From the NCBI GenBank assembly GCA_964463695.1, contig CAYXCZ010000010.1, positions 53,123 through 117,122 on the forward strand: a stretch of DNA of 64,000 bases, read 5' to 3'. Numbering within the stretch: the stretch's first letter is position 1; every line of letters starts with the position of its first letter. Shown one piece after another: positions 26,870 to 36,273 of this stretch. Made by a program: the position numbers and the translations under genes. This DNA comes from JALNZU01 sp964463695 (lineage in GTDB: Bacteria; Bacteroidota; Bacteroidia; Bacteroidales; F082). The notes under the pieces were generated by a model. It saw only the letters and a list, made by a program, of their open reading frames with translations, did no database searches and was not told where the DNA came from.

Positions 26870-28459
26870 CTAATCCAGTAAATTAGTGATAAGCATTACT
26901 AATTCAGATTGCTGAATTGGTTTTGTTATATAATCATCGCAGCCGGCAGCTTTGGCATCATCTTTCCCATTTTCATAGGCAAAAGCTGTCTGGGCAATAA
27001 TTGGAAGCGAAGGATTCATTTCTTTAATTTGTTTCGTTGTTTCAAATCCATCCATAGCCGGCATCATCAAATCCATTAAAATCAATGAAAGTGAAGGATT
27101 ATTTTTTGAAATCCGAATAGCTTCTGCTCCGTCTTTTGCCCACAAAACAACAGCTCCGGAATTTTTCATCAAAGATTTGTAATACAGATAATTAGATTCA
27201 ACATCGTCGACAACTAAAAAAGTCTTACCAGCCCAATCAGGTAATTTAAACGACACTGGTTTCGTGTATGAACCTGAATTTTCGCTTGAAATGGAAGAAT
27301 TAGGAAGGGTAAAATAAAAGGTACTTCCCTTTCTGATCTCAGAATCAAACCAAATTCTCCCTCCCAAAAGCTCAACTAACTGTTTAGTGATTGAAAGACC
27401 CAGACCTGTACCCTCAGCATTATGACCCATTGAAGTGTCGAACTTGGCAAAGCGTTGAAAAATAAGATGCACTTTGTCACGCTCAATCCCCAAACCGGTA
27501 TCTTTTACAAAAAATTGAACAAAGTCTTGTCTTATCTCTGTGAATCCAAAATGAATTGACCCTTCATCGACAAATTTCAATGCGTTAGTAAGCAAATTGG
27601 TAAAAATCTGTCTGAACCTGTTTGGATCCGTTTCAAGAATTAATGAAGTTTCAGGAGTAGGCCTATCAATAAAAATTTTAATCTGGTCTTTTCCTTTAGT
27701 CTTCTTTAGGTTTTCGATCGTCAAATACATTTCGTCAAGAACGGCATTGACATCCACTTTTGTTATTATGGTTTTAACCTGTCCGGCCTCGATCTTGGAA
27801 ATATCAATAATATCATTAATCAATTGCAACAAGGTATCCCCTGCCGATTTAATCATTTCGACGAACTCCTGAGTCTCTTCATCAAAAGTGTTATTCTCTA
27901 ACATCAGGTCAGAAAATCCAAGAATCGAGTTAAGAGGTGTTCGAATTTCATGCGACATATTTGCCAGAAAGATAGTTTTTAAACGATCGTTTTCCTCTGC
28001 TTTAATGCGACTATCCTGCTCATTTAACAGAGCTGAAATTTCTTCAGTTAATTCATTCAACTGCAACACACAATAATCCAATTGTGTTGAAACTGAATAA
28101 AACTTCGATTTAAAAAAACGAGTTTCTGATTCATTTTTACAACTTAAATCAAGTTGAACCTCTTCACCAACAAACGCCATCAAAAGAGCATTCTCAAGAG
28201 TATTAGTATCAGTAAAACCGTTGAAAACAAGAAATTCTACAATTTTATTCCCTGATTCAACCCTGCTGAAATTAAATAAATTGAAGGCTTTTTTATTAAC
28301 CCAAATTATTTCCTGAAGTCGGTTAAAAACAATGTAAGCAGAATCAGAATTTGAAGCCAGCGATTTAAAAATATCGGTATCAAATGCATTAAAGAAAGCC
28401 TCTGATCCAATGAATCCTGAGTCTTGTCCAGCTTTCAAGCTATCCGACTGACTTTCCAT
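26870..28459 (-). CDS. Hybrid histidine kinase with PAS-like sensor and receiver
   Basis: 529 residues: an N-terminal PAS-like region (30-140), a short coiled linker, HisKA with His170 in MSHEIRTPLNS, HATPase with Asn292, DTGLGI and GTGLGLSI, and a receiver from 412. The receiver has Asp418-Asp419, phospho-acceptor Asp463 and Lys513. No membrane helix is visible, so it is a cytoplasmic kinase. It follows the small DUF5522 gene on the same strand with an 86 bp gap. Partner and signal are unknown. Confidence 0.92.
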   Translation of the reverse strand: MESQSDSLKAGQDSGFIGSEAFFNAFDTDIFKSLASNSDSAYIVFNRLQEIIWVNKKAFNLFNFSRVESGNKIVEFLVFNGFTDTNTLENALLMAFVGEEVQLDLSCKNESETRFFKSKFYSVSTQLDYCVLQLNELTEEISALLNEQDSRIKAEENDRLKTIFLANMSHEIRTPLNSILGFSDLMLENNTFDEETQEFVEMIKSAGDTLLQLINDIIDISKIEAGQVKTIITKVDVNAVLDEMYLTIENLKKTKGKDQIKIFIDRPTPETSLILETDPNRFRQIFTNLLTNALKFVDEGSIHFGFTEIRQDFVQFFVKDTGLGIERDKVHLIFQRFAKFDTSMGHNAEGTGLGLSITKQLVELLGGRIWFDSEIRKGSTFYFTLPNSSISSENSGSYTKPVSFKLPDWAGKTFLVVDDVESNYLYYKSLMKNSGAVVLWAKDGAEAIRISKNNPSLSLILMDLMMPAMDGFETTKQIKEMNPSLPIIAQTAFAYENGKDDAKAAGCDDYITKPIQQSELVMLITNLLD

Positions 28460-28545
28460 TTTGTTATTGTTTGGTGTTAAAAAAGAGGATGTTGATCATT
28501 ACGTTGTAAAAATAAGCATTAGTTTGAAAAAGAGGCCACAAATAC

Positions 28546-28749
28546 TCACTTTTCTTCCCGAAGTTTCATATTTCCCTTAATATGCGTAGGAAAATAAGGA
28601 CAATGCCGGCAGCCATTTCCGCAACAATAGCCCCTTCTTTTTAAAAAACCTTCAGTCATAACCCTGTAACCATTTTCCAGATAGAAATCCTCCCCATCCT
28701 TCAATTGGTTGTTGAAACGGTTGTATTTGTCTTCATCAGGCAATTTCAT
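28546..28749 (-). CDS. DUF5522-family small Cys-rich protein
   Basis: 67 residues with the conserved core FLKRRGYCCGNGCRHCPY, which defines the DUF5522 family of short bacterial proteins. The four closely spaced cysteines and one histidine suggest metal or Fe-S binding, but function is not known to me. It starts 2 bp from the end of the upstream membrane-protein gene and is probably translated from the same transcript, which begins with the Lrp-type regulator. Confidence 0.85.
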   Translation of the reverse strand: MKLPDEDKYNRFNNQLKDGEDFYLENGYRVMTEGFLKRRGYCCGNGCRHCPYFPTHIKGNMKLREEK

Positions 28750-28751
28750 AA

Positions 28752-30602
28752 TTAAATTGGGTATATATTTATCTCAAAATCATCGAGTTGAAACAAGCCC
28801 GACGACATATTCCAAACATAAATTTTTACTTGTTTGTGGTCTTTTGTCCAGGCTGGCACTTTAAAGCCAAAAGTAGTGTTGCACCATTCGTTGATAACAA
28901 AATCTGGTATCTGTTTGACTTTAAATGTTTTATAGAACAGCAACTGGTTATCAAAGCCAGTTGACGCATATACCAGTAATGCTTCTGATGTTGCGTTTTG
29001 AACAAGTTCACGAAACATAAGATTGACTGAAACATACAACTCTTTCTGCGTTACAGGCAAGCTCTCCCCTGATAAAACTAATGTTGGGCTATAAATGTTG
29101 GATTGATTAAGTTCGGCTAAATACGACCCGCTATAAGCTGAAGTTGAGGAAACAACTCCGTTCGAAGTCCAGAAATTCGAAGGAGATTCCATATCATTAA
29201 GATATGTAAGTCCATCATTATCTGCAAATTCTGCAAACACAGGCTCTGGGTAACTTCCAAATACATTTCGGTACTCAGCAGAAGTTTTCATGAATACATG
29301 CCAATATTTTTCCTTCGACATACTGTCTGGATGCAAAATACCTGTGTAATATTGATATGTTTGAACAAGGTTCAAGCTTACAACAACAGTTAAAAAGAGC
29401 AGCATTATCCATTTGCCTAAAGGTTTAACAAGGAATTGCTGCAACATCATGGCAACAGGAATCATCAGCAAAGCGTAATGATCAATCATGGCACGCATAC
29501 CAAAACTATCTCCAAAAAACCAATTCCACCACGAAGATAACAGTAGTAAAAGAAGAAATAAATAACCAAAAAAGGTCGATGCCAGATAAAACGAACGTTG
29601 ATACATCAGCACCAATGCAGGTACTACCAATAACATTAATGGAGTATAAATAAAAAATCCTTTGCGATAGCTGAATAAAAAGGAGAGCAGCGCAGGCTCA
29701 TTAAAGCGAAATCCTTCTTGACGATACGACCACAAGAACCAGTCTCCGGTTTGTATAAAATTGAAAAGTGGTTGAAGCATAAACACAGAAAGTGAAAGGA
29801 AAATAGCCACCAACACAAGTGATGGTTTTTGAAAAAGCGGTTTGACCCTATCTACAAAAAGTGTTTTGCTACCAGCAATAAAAAACAAAGTAAACACAAC
29901 AATCGCATTGGTTGGGCGGATAAGAGCAACTAAACCTAAAACTAAAGATGCTAACATAAAATAACTTACGTTAGCTGTTGTAAAAAAACGCTTCGAAAAC
30001 AACAGAAAAACCGAAATAGCAGCAAAAGAATAGACATGGGAATGAGAAGGATGCAAATAGGCATAATAGAATAAGTTCGTACCAAAAAGGAGTAAAACAA
30101 CCGCCCATATCTGATTCTTTTTTGAAATATCATAAAGCGATAAAAGCTTTCTTACTGCCAGCAGACCAATAGCCAGGTAAACAGCTGCGGAAAGAGACAC
30201 AGCATATTGAAAAAGAATGGTATAGCCATCAGCCGGCATTCCGATTATAACTGAATAAAGCCATGCAAGTAAAAAAAATGGAAGAATCATTAAAGCAGTT
30301 CCCAGGTAATACTTATTGATCATACCATACTCCGTCTTATGGAAATAGTGTGCCATGTAATCAAGACCCCTTCTTTCCTTCTCAACTTTATAAACAGTTG
30401 TAAAATCAGTGGTATGATGTATAAATACAGAAGTTAAGTAAGCATAATAACCACTTCCATCACCATCAATAGTGCGGACAGCACTTCCACCGCGTCCTAA
30501 CTGAATGAAAATGAATATCAAAATAACACCGCCTGCAATAAAAGTTCTCATCGTGGTAAACAGATCATCGGACAAAGTTACAAAAAGGCCGGAGTTAATC
30601 AA
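28752..30602 (-). CDS. Polytopic membrane protein, GT-C glycosyltransferase-like
   Basis: A 616-residue protein with about 11 hydrophobic helices in the first 430 residues and a soluble C-terminal domain. After the first helix it has DGDGSGYYAYL, an acidic motif in the loop where GT-C enzymes carry their catalytic Asp. A GT39-like polyprenyl-sugar transferase is therefore a reasonable guess, not proof. The annotated frame overlaps the regulator gene by 4 bp. An internal ATG at 30551 (MRTFIAGG, directly before the first helix) is an alternative start. The C-terminal part may fold as a beta-sandwich. Confidence 0.65.
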   Translation of the reverse strand: MINSGLFVTLSDDLFTTMRTFIAGGVILIFIFIQLGRGGSAVRTIDGDGSGYYAYLTSVFIHHTTDFTTVYKVEKERRGLDYMAHYFHKTEYGMINKYYLGTALMILPFFLLAWLYSVIIGMPADGYTILFQYAVSLSAAVYLAIGLLAVRKLLSLYDISKKNQIWAVVLLLFGTNLFYYAYLHPSHSHVYSFAAISVFLLFSKRFFTTANVSYFMLASLVLGLVALIRPTNAIVVFTLFFIAGSKTLFVDRVKPLFQKPSLVLVAIFLSLSVFMLQPLFNFIQTGDWFLWSYRQEGFRFNEPALLSFLFSYRKGFFIYTPLMLLVVPALVLMYQRSFYLASTFFGYLFLLLLLLSSWWNWFFGDSFGMRAMIDHYALLMIPVAMMLQQFLVKPLGKWIMLLFLTVVVSLNLVQTYQYYTGILHPDSMSKEKYWHVFMKTSAEYRNVFGSYPEPVFAEFADNDGLTYLNDMESPSNFWTSNGVVSSTSAYSGSYLAELNQSNIYSPTLVLSGESLPVTQKELYVSVNLMFRELVQNATSEALLVYASTGFDNQLLFYKTFKVKQIPDFVINEWCNTTFGFKVPAWTKDHKQVKIYVWNMSSGLFQLDDFEINIYPI

Positions 30603-31069
30603 ACAACAGGTAGTTCCCTTTCGAATCCGGCCTCGAGCGAGATAAATGTCTCAGTGAAAGATATTTCTGGAATCGATTGAATTTTTTCGACAATCACCCT
30701 TTTCAAATGCTCATTATTTAAAGTGTAAATTTTCACCAGCAATGAATATTTTCCACTGATATGGTGACATTCAACAATCTCGGGTATCTGTTCAATCTTC
30801 TGAAAAACTTCATTATGAGTACTCGTTGACGTGAGGTTCACCTGTATTCCAATAAATGCACATGTCATATAACCAAGCGCCTTTGGACTCAAGCTAAAAT
30901 GTGAACCAGCAATCACTCCAGCCTCTGTTAATTTGGCTACACGCTGATGAACAGCTGCGCCAGACACCCTACATTTACGCGCAACCTCAACAAAAGGTGT
31001 CCGTGCATCTTTTAGTAATAATGCCAAAATTCTCCTGTCGAGTGTATCAATATGAAAGTTAGATTGCAT
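30599..31069 (-). CDS. Lrp/AsnC-family transcriptional regulator
   Basis: 156 residues: an N-terminal winged helix-turn-helix (VARKCRVSGAAVHQRVAKL near 25-43) and a C-terminal RAM ligand-binding domain (72-148). This is the standard Lrp/AsnC plan. It is divergent from the methionine gamma-lyase-like gene, with 157 bp between the start codons. This matches the known arrangement of an Lrp-type regulator (MdeR) beside mdeA in pseudomonads. Control of that gene by a sulfur amino acid is inferred. Its stop overlaps the start of the membrane-protein gene. Confidence 0.9.
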   Translation of the reverse strand: MQSNFHIDTLDRRILALLLKDARTPFVEVARKCRVSGAAVHQRVAKLTEAGVIAGSHFSLSPKALGYMTCAFIGIQVNLTSTSTHNEVFQKIEQIPEIVECHHISGKYSLLVKIYTLNNEHLKRVIVEKIQSIPEISFTETFISLEAGFERELPVV

Positions 31070-31097
31070 GTTTAATTCAATTTAATTAGATTATTGT

Positions 31098-31105
31098 CAA
31101 AATTA
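31098..31105 (-). promoter_or_regulatory. Candidate -7 element of the Lrp-type regulator gene
   Basis: Minus-strand TAATTTTG (31105-31098) matches TAnnTTTG. No clear -33 TTG lies at the right distance. It would give a leader of about 22 nt. Confidence 0.4.
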
Positions 31106-31135
31106 CACTATAAAAATTATATTTTTTAAATATTA

Positions 31136-31160
31136 TGATTTATTAAATTTCATTTTATCA
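31136..31160. promoter_or_regulatory. Candidate Lrp-type operator
   Basis: A 25 bp AT-rich imperfect palindrome with TGAT and ATCA ends and an AAATTT core. A second, TGATCACATAATCA at 31176-31189, lies in the spacer of the downstream promoter. Position between the divergent genes fits control by the Lrp-type protein. AT-rich DNA makes chance palindromes likely. Confidence 0.35.
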
Positions 31161-31167
31161 CATTATA

Positions 31168-31197
31168 TTGACTTTTGATCACATAATCATATTTTTG
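31168..31197 (+). promoter_or_regulatory. Promoter of methionine gamma-lyase-like gene
   Basis: TTG at 31168-31170, 19 bp, then TATTTTTG at 31190-31197: exact TAnnTTTG and ideal spacing. The start codon is 30 bp downstream. Confidence 0.7.
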
Positions 31198-31226
31198 TAT
31201 TAGAAAAATTTAACCCAAATTCCATT

Positions 31227-32426
31227 ATGAAAAAAGATCCCTCAAGCCGTATTTTTGATCTGAAACAATTCGGAGAATATGGAGATGTAAATCCATCCGT
31301 CACTGATTCAGCTACTTACACTTTCATGCAGGCCAAAACCATGACCGATACATTTCATGGCGAAGCAGAAGGCTGTTTCCTTTATTCGCGTCATTGGAAC
31401 CCCAGCAATAAATACCTTGCTGACGCCTTAGCTGCTATGGAAGGAACCGAAGCAGGATGGGTTACTGCAAGTGGAATGGGTGCAATCACAACTGCTTTGT
31501 TGCAGCTTTGTAATAGTGGCGACCATATCGTTTCGAGCATTACAACCTATGGAGGAACCTATGCTTTTATGCAAAACTGGCTACCTCGATTTAATATCGA
31601 AGTAACTTTTGTTGACATAACCAACCTCGAAGCTGTTAAAGCTGCGATCCGCCCAACAACAAAAGTCATATACACAGAAACGATGACAAATCCTCTTTTG
31701 CAAATAAGCGACTTGCCAGAACTCAGCAAGATTAGCAAAGCTGCCGGCGCCAAATTAGTGGTTGATAACACCTTTACACCCATGATGGTCGCTCCCTTTC
31801 AGCAAGGTGCTGATGTAGTTGTTTATAGCATGACCAAATTTATCAATGGCAAAAACGATTGCGTTGCAGGAGCCATTTGTGGATCGAACGCCTTTATCAA
31901 TGAGTTGATCGACGTCAACAATGGTACTGCCATGCTATTAGGACCTGTGCTTGATCCTTACAGAAGTTCAAGTATACTAAAAAACCTACACACACTTCAT
32001 ATTCGAATGAAGCAGCACAGCTTTAATGCTATGTATCTTGCAAAGAAATTCAAAGAAGTTGGACTGAAATTCAATTATCCCGGACTTGAAGAACACCGCG
32101 GTTATGCGACCTTAACCAAAATGTTGAATCAACAATATGGTTATGGCGGTATGATTTCAATTGATATGGAAACAGCCGAACAAGCCAATCGTTTGATGGA
32201 AAAAATGGAATTAGCCGATGTTGGTTATTTAGCTGTAAGTCTAGGCTATTTCAAAACATTATTCAGCAATAGCGGTAAAAGCACTTCATCAGAAGTTCCG
32301 GAAGAAGTTCAAAAAGAAATGGGATTATCTGAAGGATTGGTTCGCTTTAGTGTTGGACTTGATAACGACATTGAAGATACATGGCAACGAATCAAAACAT
32401 GTCTTGAAGAAATGGAGGTTATTTAA
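31227..32426 (+). CDS. PLP-dependent Cys/Met-metabolism enzyme (methionine gamma-lyase-like)
   Basis: 399 residues of the Cys/Met-metabolism PLP family. The cofactor Lys is Lys204 (YSMTKFING), and Asp180 in VVDNTF binds the pyridine nitrogen. It has YGGTYAF at 108-114, where classical methionine gamma-lyases have a Cys (YGCT); here that residue is Gly110, as in cystathionine lyases. The divergent Lrp-type regulator favours a methionine or cysteine catabolic role. Candidate reactions are methionine gamma-elimination (methanethiol, 2-oxobutyrate, ammonia) or cystathionine/homocysteine cleavage. I cannot choose from sequence alone. Confidence 0.8.
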   Translation: MKKDPSSRIFDLKQFGEYGDVNPSVTDSATYTFMQAKTMTDTFHGEAEGCFLYSRHWNPSNKYLADALAAMEGTEAGWVTASGMGAITTALLQLCNSGDHIVSSITTYGGTYAFMQNWLPRFNIEVTFVDITNLEAVKAAIRPTTKVIYTETMTNPLLQISDLPELSKISKAAGAKLVVDNTFTPMMVAPFQQGADVVVYSMTKFINGKNDCVAGAICGSNAFINELIDVNNGTAMLLGPVLDPYRSSSILKNLHTLHIRMKQHSFNAMYLAKKFKEVGLKFNYPGLEEHRGYATLTKMLNQQYGYGGMISIDMETAEQANRLMEKMELADVGYLAVSLGYFKTLFSNSGKSTSSEVPEEVQKEMGLSEGLVRFSVGLDNDIEDTWQRIKTCLEEMEVI

Positions 32427-32440
32427 ATAAGCTTTTAAAC

Positions 32441-32474
32441 AAAAGAGGCTGCCTTAATGAGCAGCCTTTTTTAT
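32441..32474. terminator. Intrinsic terminator, convergent
   Basis: AGGCTGC (32446-32452) pairs with GCAGCCT (32461-32467), flanked by A on the left and T on the right, so it can work on both strands. It separates the lyase gene from the convergent glucokinase gene. Confidence 0.85.
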
Positions 32475-32475
32475 T

Positions 32476-33216
32476 TTATTTTGATCTATCTGCAGCAAAG
32501 CATGCAGCGCCAATAATTCCTGCCTGGTTGCGTAATGTTGCAGGTATTACTTTTGCTTTAACAGTAATCTGATTTTCAAATAATTCCATCTTCTTACTTA
32601 CACCTCCTCCGATAATAAACATTTCTGGAGAGAAAAGTTTTTCCATGTACATAAGGTATTTATTAAACCTTTTGCCCCATTTTTCCCAACTCATATGATT
32701 TCTTTCGCGGGCAGCATCCGAACAATAACGTTCAGCAATATCTCCTTTGAACTCGATATGACCAAACTCCGTAGAAGGGAGCAACACTCCATCATTGAGC
32801 AGTGCCGACCCTATTCCGGTGCCGATAGTGAGTAACAGTACTACACCCGGAGCACCGTTTCCAGCTCCAAAACGAAGCTCGGCAATACCTGCTGCATCGG
32901 CGTCATTAACAACAAAAACCGGCAACCCGGTCACTTCGCTAAAAAGCTCCTCAGCATTCTTATCAATCCATGATTGATCGATATTCGACGCGCTTTTTGC
33001 AACACCATTATTGATCAAAGCAGGGAAACCTACACCCACAGGTCCTGAAAAATTAAAATGCTTTACCAGTAATGAAACTGTTTCCGCAACAGCTTGAGGA
33101 TTAGCAGGTTGTGGCGTTACAATGCGATGCCGTTCAGAAAGCAATTTTCCACTTTCTGTATCTACTATTGCACCTTTAATGCCACTTCCACCGAAATCAA
33201 TTCCTAAAGTTTCCAT
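32476..33216 (-). CDS. ppgK: Polyphosphate glucokinase (ROK family)
   Basis: 246 residues from the ATG at 33216. Residues 5-15 form the phosphate-binding motif GIDFGGSGIKG, and NDADAAG gives the catalytic Asp105. The stretch LLPSTEFGHIEFKG, the later WEKWGKRFNKYL and the MFIIGGGVSKK motif are characteristic of polyphosphate glucokinases, which phosphorylate glucose with polyphosphate and often ATP. A longer frame from 33264 is rejected because a well-formed promoter (33235-33264) covers that extension. The gene stands alone and converges on the lyase gene. Confidence 0.88.
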   Translation of the reverse strand: METLGIDFGGSGIKGAIVDTESGKLLSERHRIVTPQPANPQAVAETVSLLVKHFNFSGPVGVGFPALINNGVAKSASNIDQSWIDKNAEELFSEVTGLPVFVVNDADAAGIAELRFGAGNGAPGVVLLLTIGTGIGSALLNDGVLLPSTEFGHIEFKGDIAERYCSDAARERNHMSWEKWGKRFNKYLMYMEKLFSPEMFIIGGGVSKKMELFENQITVKAKVIPATLRNQAGIIGAACFAADRSK

Positions 33217-33234
33217 ATTGTTGTAATTAAGTTC

Positions 33235-33264
33235 CAAATATAACAGGATGATTTGGTTTGACAA
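33235..33264 (-). promoter_or_regulatory. Promoter of polyphosphate glucokinase gene
   Basis: Minus strand: TTG 33264-33262, 19 bp, TATATTTG 33242-33235, exact consensus. The transcript start near 33228 fixes the start codon at 33216. Confidence 0.7.
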
Positions 33265-33276
33265 TACATAAAAAAA

Positions 33277-33305
33277 AATAGACCTGAAAAAAATCCAGAT
33301 CTATT
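33277..33305 (-). terminator. Intrinsic terminator of gcvP
   Basis: Minus strand: AATAGATCTG (33305-33296) pairs with CAGGTCTATT (33286-33277), one G-T pair, followed by a long T-run. Confidence 0.75.
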
Positions 33306-33327
33306 CATTTATAATGACTTATAAAGT

Positions 33328-36201
33328 TTACTTGTAAGATGAAACCGGTGCACAGGTACAAAATAGATTCCTGTCGCCATAGGCATCATCAACGCGGGTG
33401 ACAGGTGTAAAGTATTTATCTGTTCGCAACCCAGGCAGTGGGAATGCCGCTTTTTCGCGGGTGTAGGGATAATTCCAATCGGATGTTATTACCATTGCTG
33501 CGGTATGTGGAGCATTATGGAAAACATTATTTGAACGGTCAGCCTTACCGTCTTCAATTTCCTTAATCTCTTCCCTTATTGCAATCATTGCTTCCACAAA
33601 ACGGTCGAGTTCAGCAAGTGGCTCACTTTCAGTAGGTTCTACCATTAATGTGCCATGAACAGGGAATGCTACTGTTGGAGCATGAAACCCATAATCCATC
33701 AAACGTTTGGCAATATCAATAGCTGCAACATCAGCAGTTTTGCTGAATTGATTACAATCAAGAATCATTTCATGAGCAACAGTGCCTTTATTACCTGTAT
33801 AAAGAATTGGATAGTGTGATTTTAACTTTTCTTTCAGGTAGTTTGCATTAAGAATTGCGAGTATGGTTGAGTAAGTAAGTCCTTCACCACCAAGCATTTT
33901 GATATAGCCATAAGAAATTGGTAAAATCATCGCGCTACCAAAAGGGGCAGCTGCAACGGCACTGATAGCTTTTTTACCACCAGTTTTTACCTGACTGTGA
34001 CCAGGAAGAAATTCCACCAGATGAGCTGCAACACCAATTGGACCCACACCCGGACCTCCCCCTCCATGTGGGATAGCAAATGTTTTGTGCAGATTCAAAT
34101 GACACACATCAGCTCCAACAAATCCTGGACTTGTGAGTCCTACTTGTGCATTCATGTTTGCGCCATCCATATATACCTGACCACCATTTGAATGAACAAT
34201 CTCTATCAAATCGGTAATTCCTTTCTCATAGACGCCATGAGTAGATGGGTAAGTAACCATGATAGCCGCAAGAGTATCTCTGTTAGCTTCAGCTTTTTGA
34301 CGAAGATCTTCAAGGTCCACATTTCCCATCTCGTCGCATTTTACAACGAGCACCTCCATACCAGCCATCACCGCACTGGCAGGATTTGTTCCATGTGCTG
34401 AACTCGGAATCAGACAGATATTCCTGTGGCCCTCGCCTTTACTCAATAGATACTCACGTATTACCAACAATCCGGCATATTCGCCACTTGCACCTGAGTT
34501 TGGCTGAAATGACATGGCTGCAAAACCTGTTATTTCGCACAAATCTTTTTCAAGATTTTCGATTAGCTCCATGTAACCAGCAGCTTGTTCACGAGGAACA
34601 AAAGGATGAATAGAAGCGAATTCAGGCCAGCTCAACGAAAACATCTCTGCAGCTGCATTGAGTTTCATTGTACATGAACCTAAAGGTATCATAGTTCTGT
34701 TAAGTGCTAAATCTCTGTTTTCCAATTTCTTAAGATAGCGCAACATATCCGTTTCGGAATGATATGAATTAAAAACAGGATGTGTTAAATATGAAGAAGT
34801 ACGCTTTAATTCAGCAGGAAAAGTTTCCAACAATACGCAATAATCAGGTTCGCACACATAATTAACATGCGGTAATCCTGTTACTCCGGCTATTACAGAA
34901 ACAATTTTATTAACATCAGCAAGTGTTGTTGTTTCAGCTAAACTTAACGAGAAATGTGTTTCATCAATGTACCGGAAGTTCATCTCATGAGCAACTGCAG
35001 CATCACAAACGGCTTTTGATCTTCCTTCCAGGGCAAAACAAACCGTGTCAAAGAAGGAAGTGTTTAGTTGTTTTACTCCAACTTTCGATGCCTCAATTGC
35101 TAAAACAGCTGTCAAGATATTGATATGACGGGCTATTTCCTTCAATCCTGCTGGTCCATGATAAGTAGCATAAAATCCTGCCATTGAAGCAAGTAAAGCC
35201 TGAGCTGTGCAAATATTTGATGTTGCTTTCTCACGTTTTATGTGTTGCTCCCGGGTTTGCAGTGCCATGCGAAGAGCTACATTACCCTGAGCATCTTTTG
35301 AAACACCAATGATACGTCCGGGAATGCTGCGTTTATATTTATCTGCTGTGGCAAAAAAAGCAGCATGAGGTCCTCCAAATCCCATCGGGACCCCAAACCG
35401 TTGCGTGGAACCAACAACTGCGTCAGCACCCCAATCACCAGGAGGCGTTATAAGCGCTAAGCTCAGCAAATCCGTTGCGACAACAATTTGAATTTCTTTT
35501 TCTTTCAGGGTAGCAACCAAATCAGCATTTGATATGATGTTTCCAAATTGATCGGGATATTGAAGAAGTGCTCCAAAGAAACTTCCATCTAATGGAATTT
35601 CATTAACAGTCCCAACAATAATTTCGATATTCAACGGTACTGCTCTGGTCTTCAGCACTTCAGCTGTATGAGGAAAAACCCCATTGTCAACGAAAAACTT
35701 TGAAACACCTGCTTTCGTTTGCTGCCTGCTTCTACTGTTGTAGAACATAATCATAGCCTCTGCTGCTGCGGTAGCTTCATCTAAAAGCGACGCATTTGCA
35801 ATTGGCAGTGCTGTTAAGTCACTTACCATCGTTTGAAAATTCAAAAGAGCTTCAAGCCGTCCCTGTGATATTTCAGCCTGATAGGGTGTATAGGCAGTAT
35901 ACCAACCTGCATTTTCAAGCACATTTCTGGTTATTACTCCCGGCGTGATTGTATCATAATACCCCATACCGATAAAAGTCTTGAACATTTTGTTCTTATT
36001 TCCAAGTGCCTTAAGGTGATTCAGGTATTCATACTCATTTAATCCTGACCCGATATTTAACGGCTTCTTGAGCCGAATGCTATCAGGGAGTATCTCATAA
36101 AGCATTTCATCAATGGTATTGACGCCGATAACTTGAAGCATCTGCTTCACTTCGGTTTCTGAAGGACCAATGTGTCTTTTAACAAAATTATTGGTAATCA
36201 T
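33328..36201 (-). CDS. gcvP: Glycine dehydrogenase (decarboxylating), fused P-protein
   Basis: 957 residues, the full-length fused form of glycine cleavage P-protein. The PLP Lys is Lys706 in NLHKTFAIPHGGGGPG. Conserved HVNYVCEPDYC and GAYSELR-like regions are replaced by usual Bacteroidota variants, but the fold pattern is intact. It decarboxylates glycine and passes the aminomethyl group to H-protein; gcvH and gcvT are not in this window. It is monocistronic by context, with a terminator after it. The 202 bp upstream gap contains a -7-type element and a perfect 12 bp inverted repeat that may control it. Confidence 0.95.
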   Translation of the reverse strand: MITNNFVKRHIGPSETEVKQMLQVIGVNTIDEMLYEILPDSIRLKKPLNIGSGLNEYEYLNHLKALGNKNKMFKTFIGMGYYDTITPGVITRNVLENAGWYTAYTPYQAEISQGRLEALLNFQTMVSDLTALPIANASLLDEATAAAEAMIMFYNSRSRQQTKAGVSKFFVDNGVFPHTAEVLKTRAVPLNIEIIVGTVNEIPLDGSFFGALLQYPDQFGNIISNADLVATLKEKEIQIVVATDLLSLALITPPGDWGADAVVGSTQRFGVPMGFGGPHAAFFATADKYKRSIPGRIIGVSKDAQGNVALRMALQTREQHIKREKATSNICTAQALLASMAGFYATYHGPAGLKEIARHINILTAVLAIEASKVGVKQLNTSFFDTVCFALEGRSKAVCDAAVAHEMNFRYIDETHFSLSLAETTTLADVNKIVSVIAGVTGLPHVNYVCEPDYCVLLETFPAELKRTSSYLTHPVFNSYHSETDMLRYLKKLENRDLALNRTMIPLGSCTMKLNAAAEMFSLSWPEFASIHPFVPREQAAGYMELIENLEKDLCEITGFAAMSFQPNSGASGEYAGLLVIREYLLSKGEGHRNICLIPSSAHGTNPASAVMAGMEVLVVKCDEMGNVDLEDLRQKAEANRDTLAAIMVTYPSTHGVYEKGITDLIEIVHSNGGQVYMDGANMNAQVGLTSPGFVGADVCHLNLHKTFAIPHGGGGPGVGPIGVAAHLVEFLPGHSQVKTGGKKAISAVAAAPFGSAMILPISYGYIKMLGGEGLTYSTILAILNANYLKEKLKSHYPILYTGNKGTVAHEMILDCNQFSKTADVAAIDIAKRLMDYGFHAPTVAFPVHGTLMVEPTESEPLAELDRFVEAMIAIREEIKEIEDGKADRSNNVFHNAPHTAAMVITSDWNYPYTREKAAFPLPGLRTDKYFTPVTRVDDAYGDRNLFCTCAPVSSYK

Positions 36202-36273
36202 AATGTTATATAGAATAATAAGTAATTTATGTATCAGATATATACCTTAGGGGTATGTCAGTTGAAAACGCTG

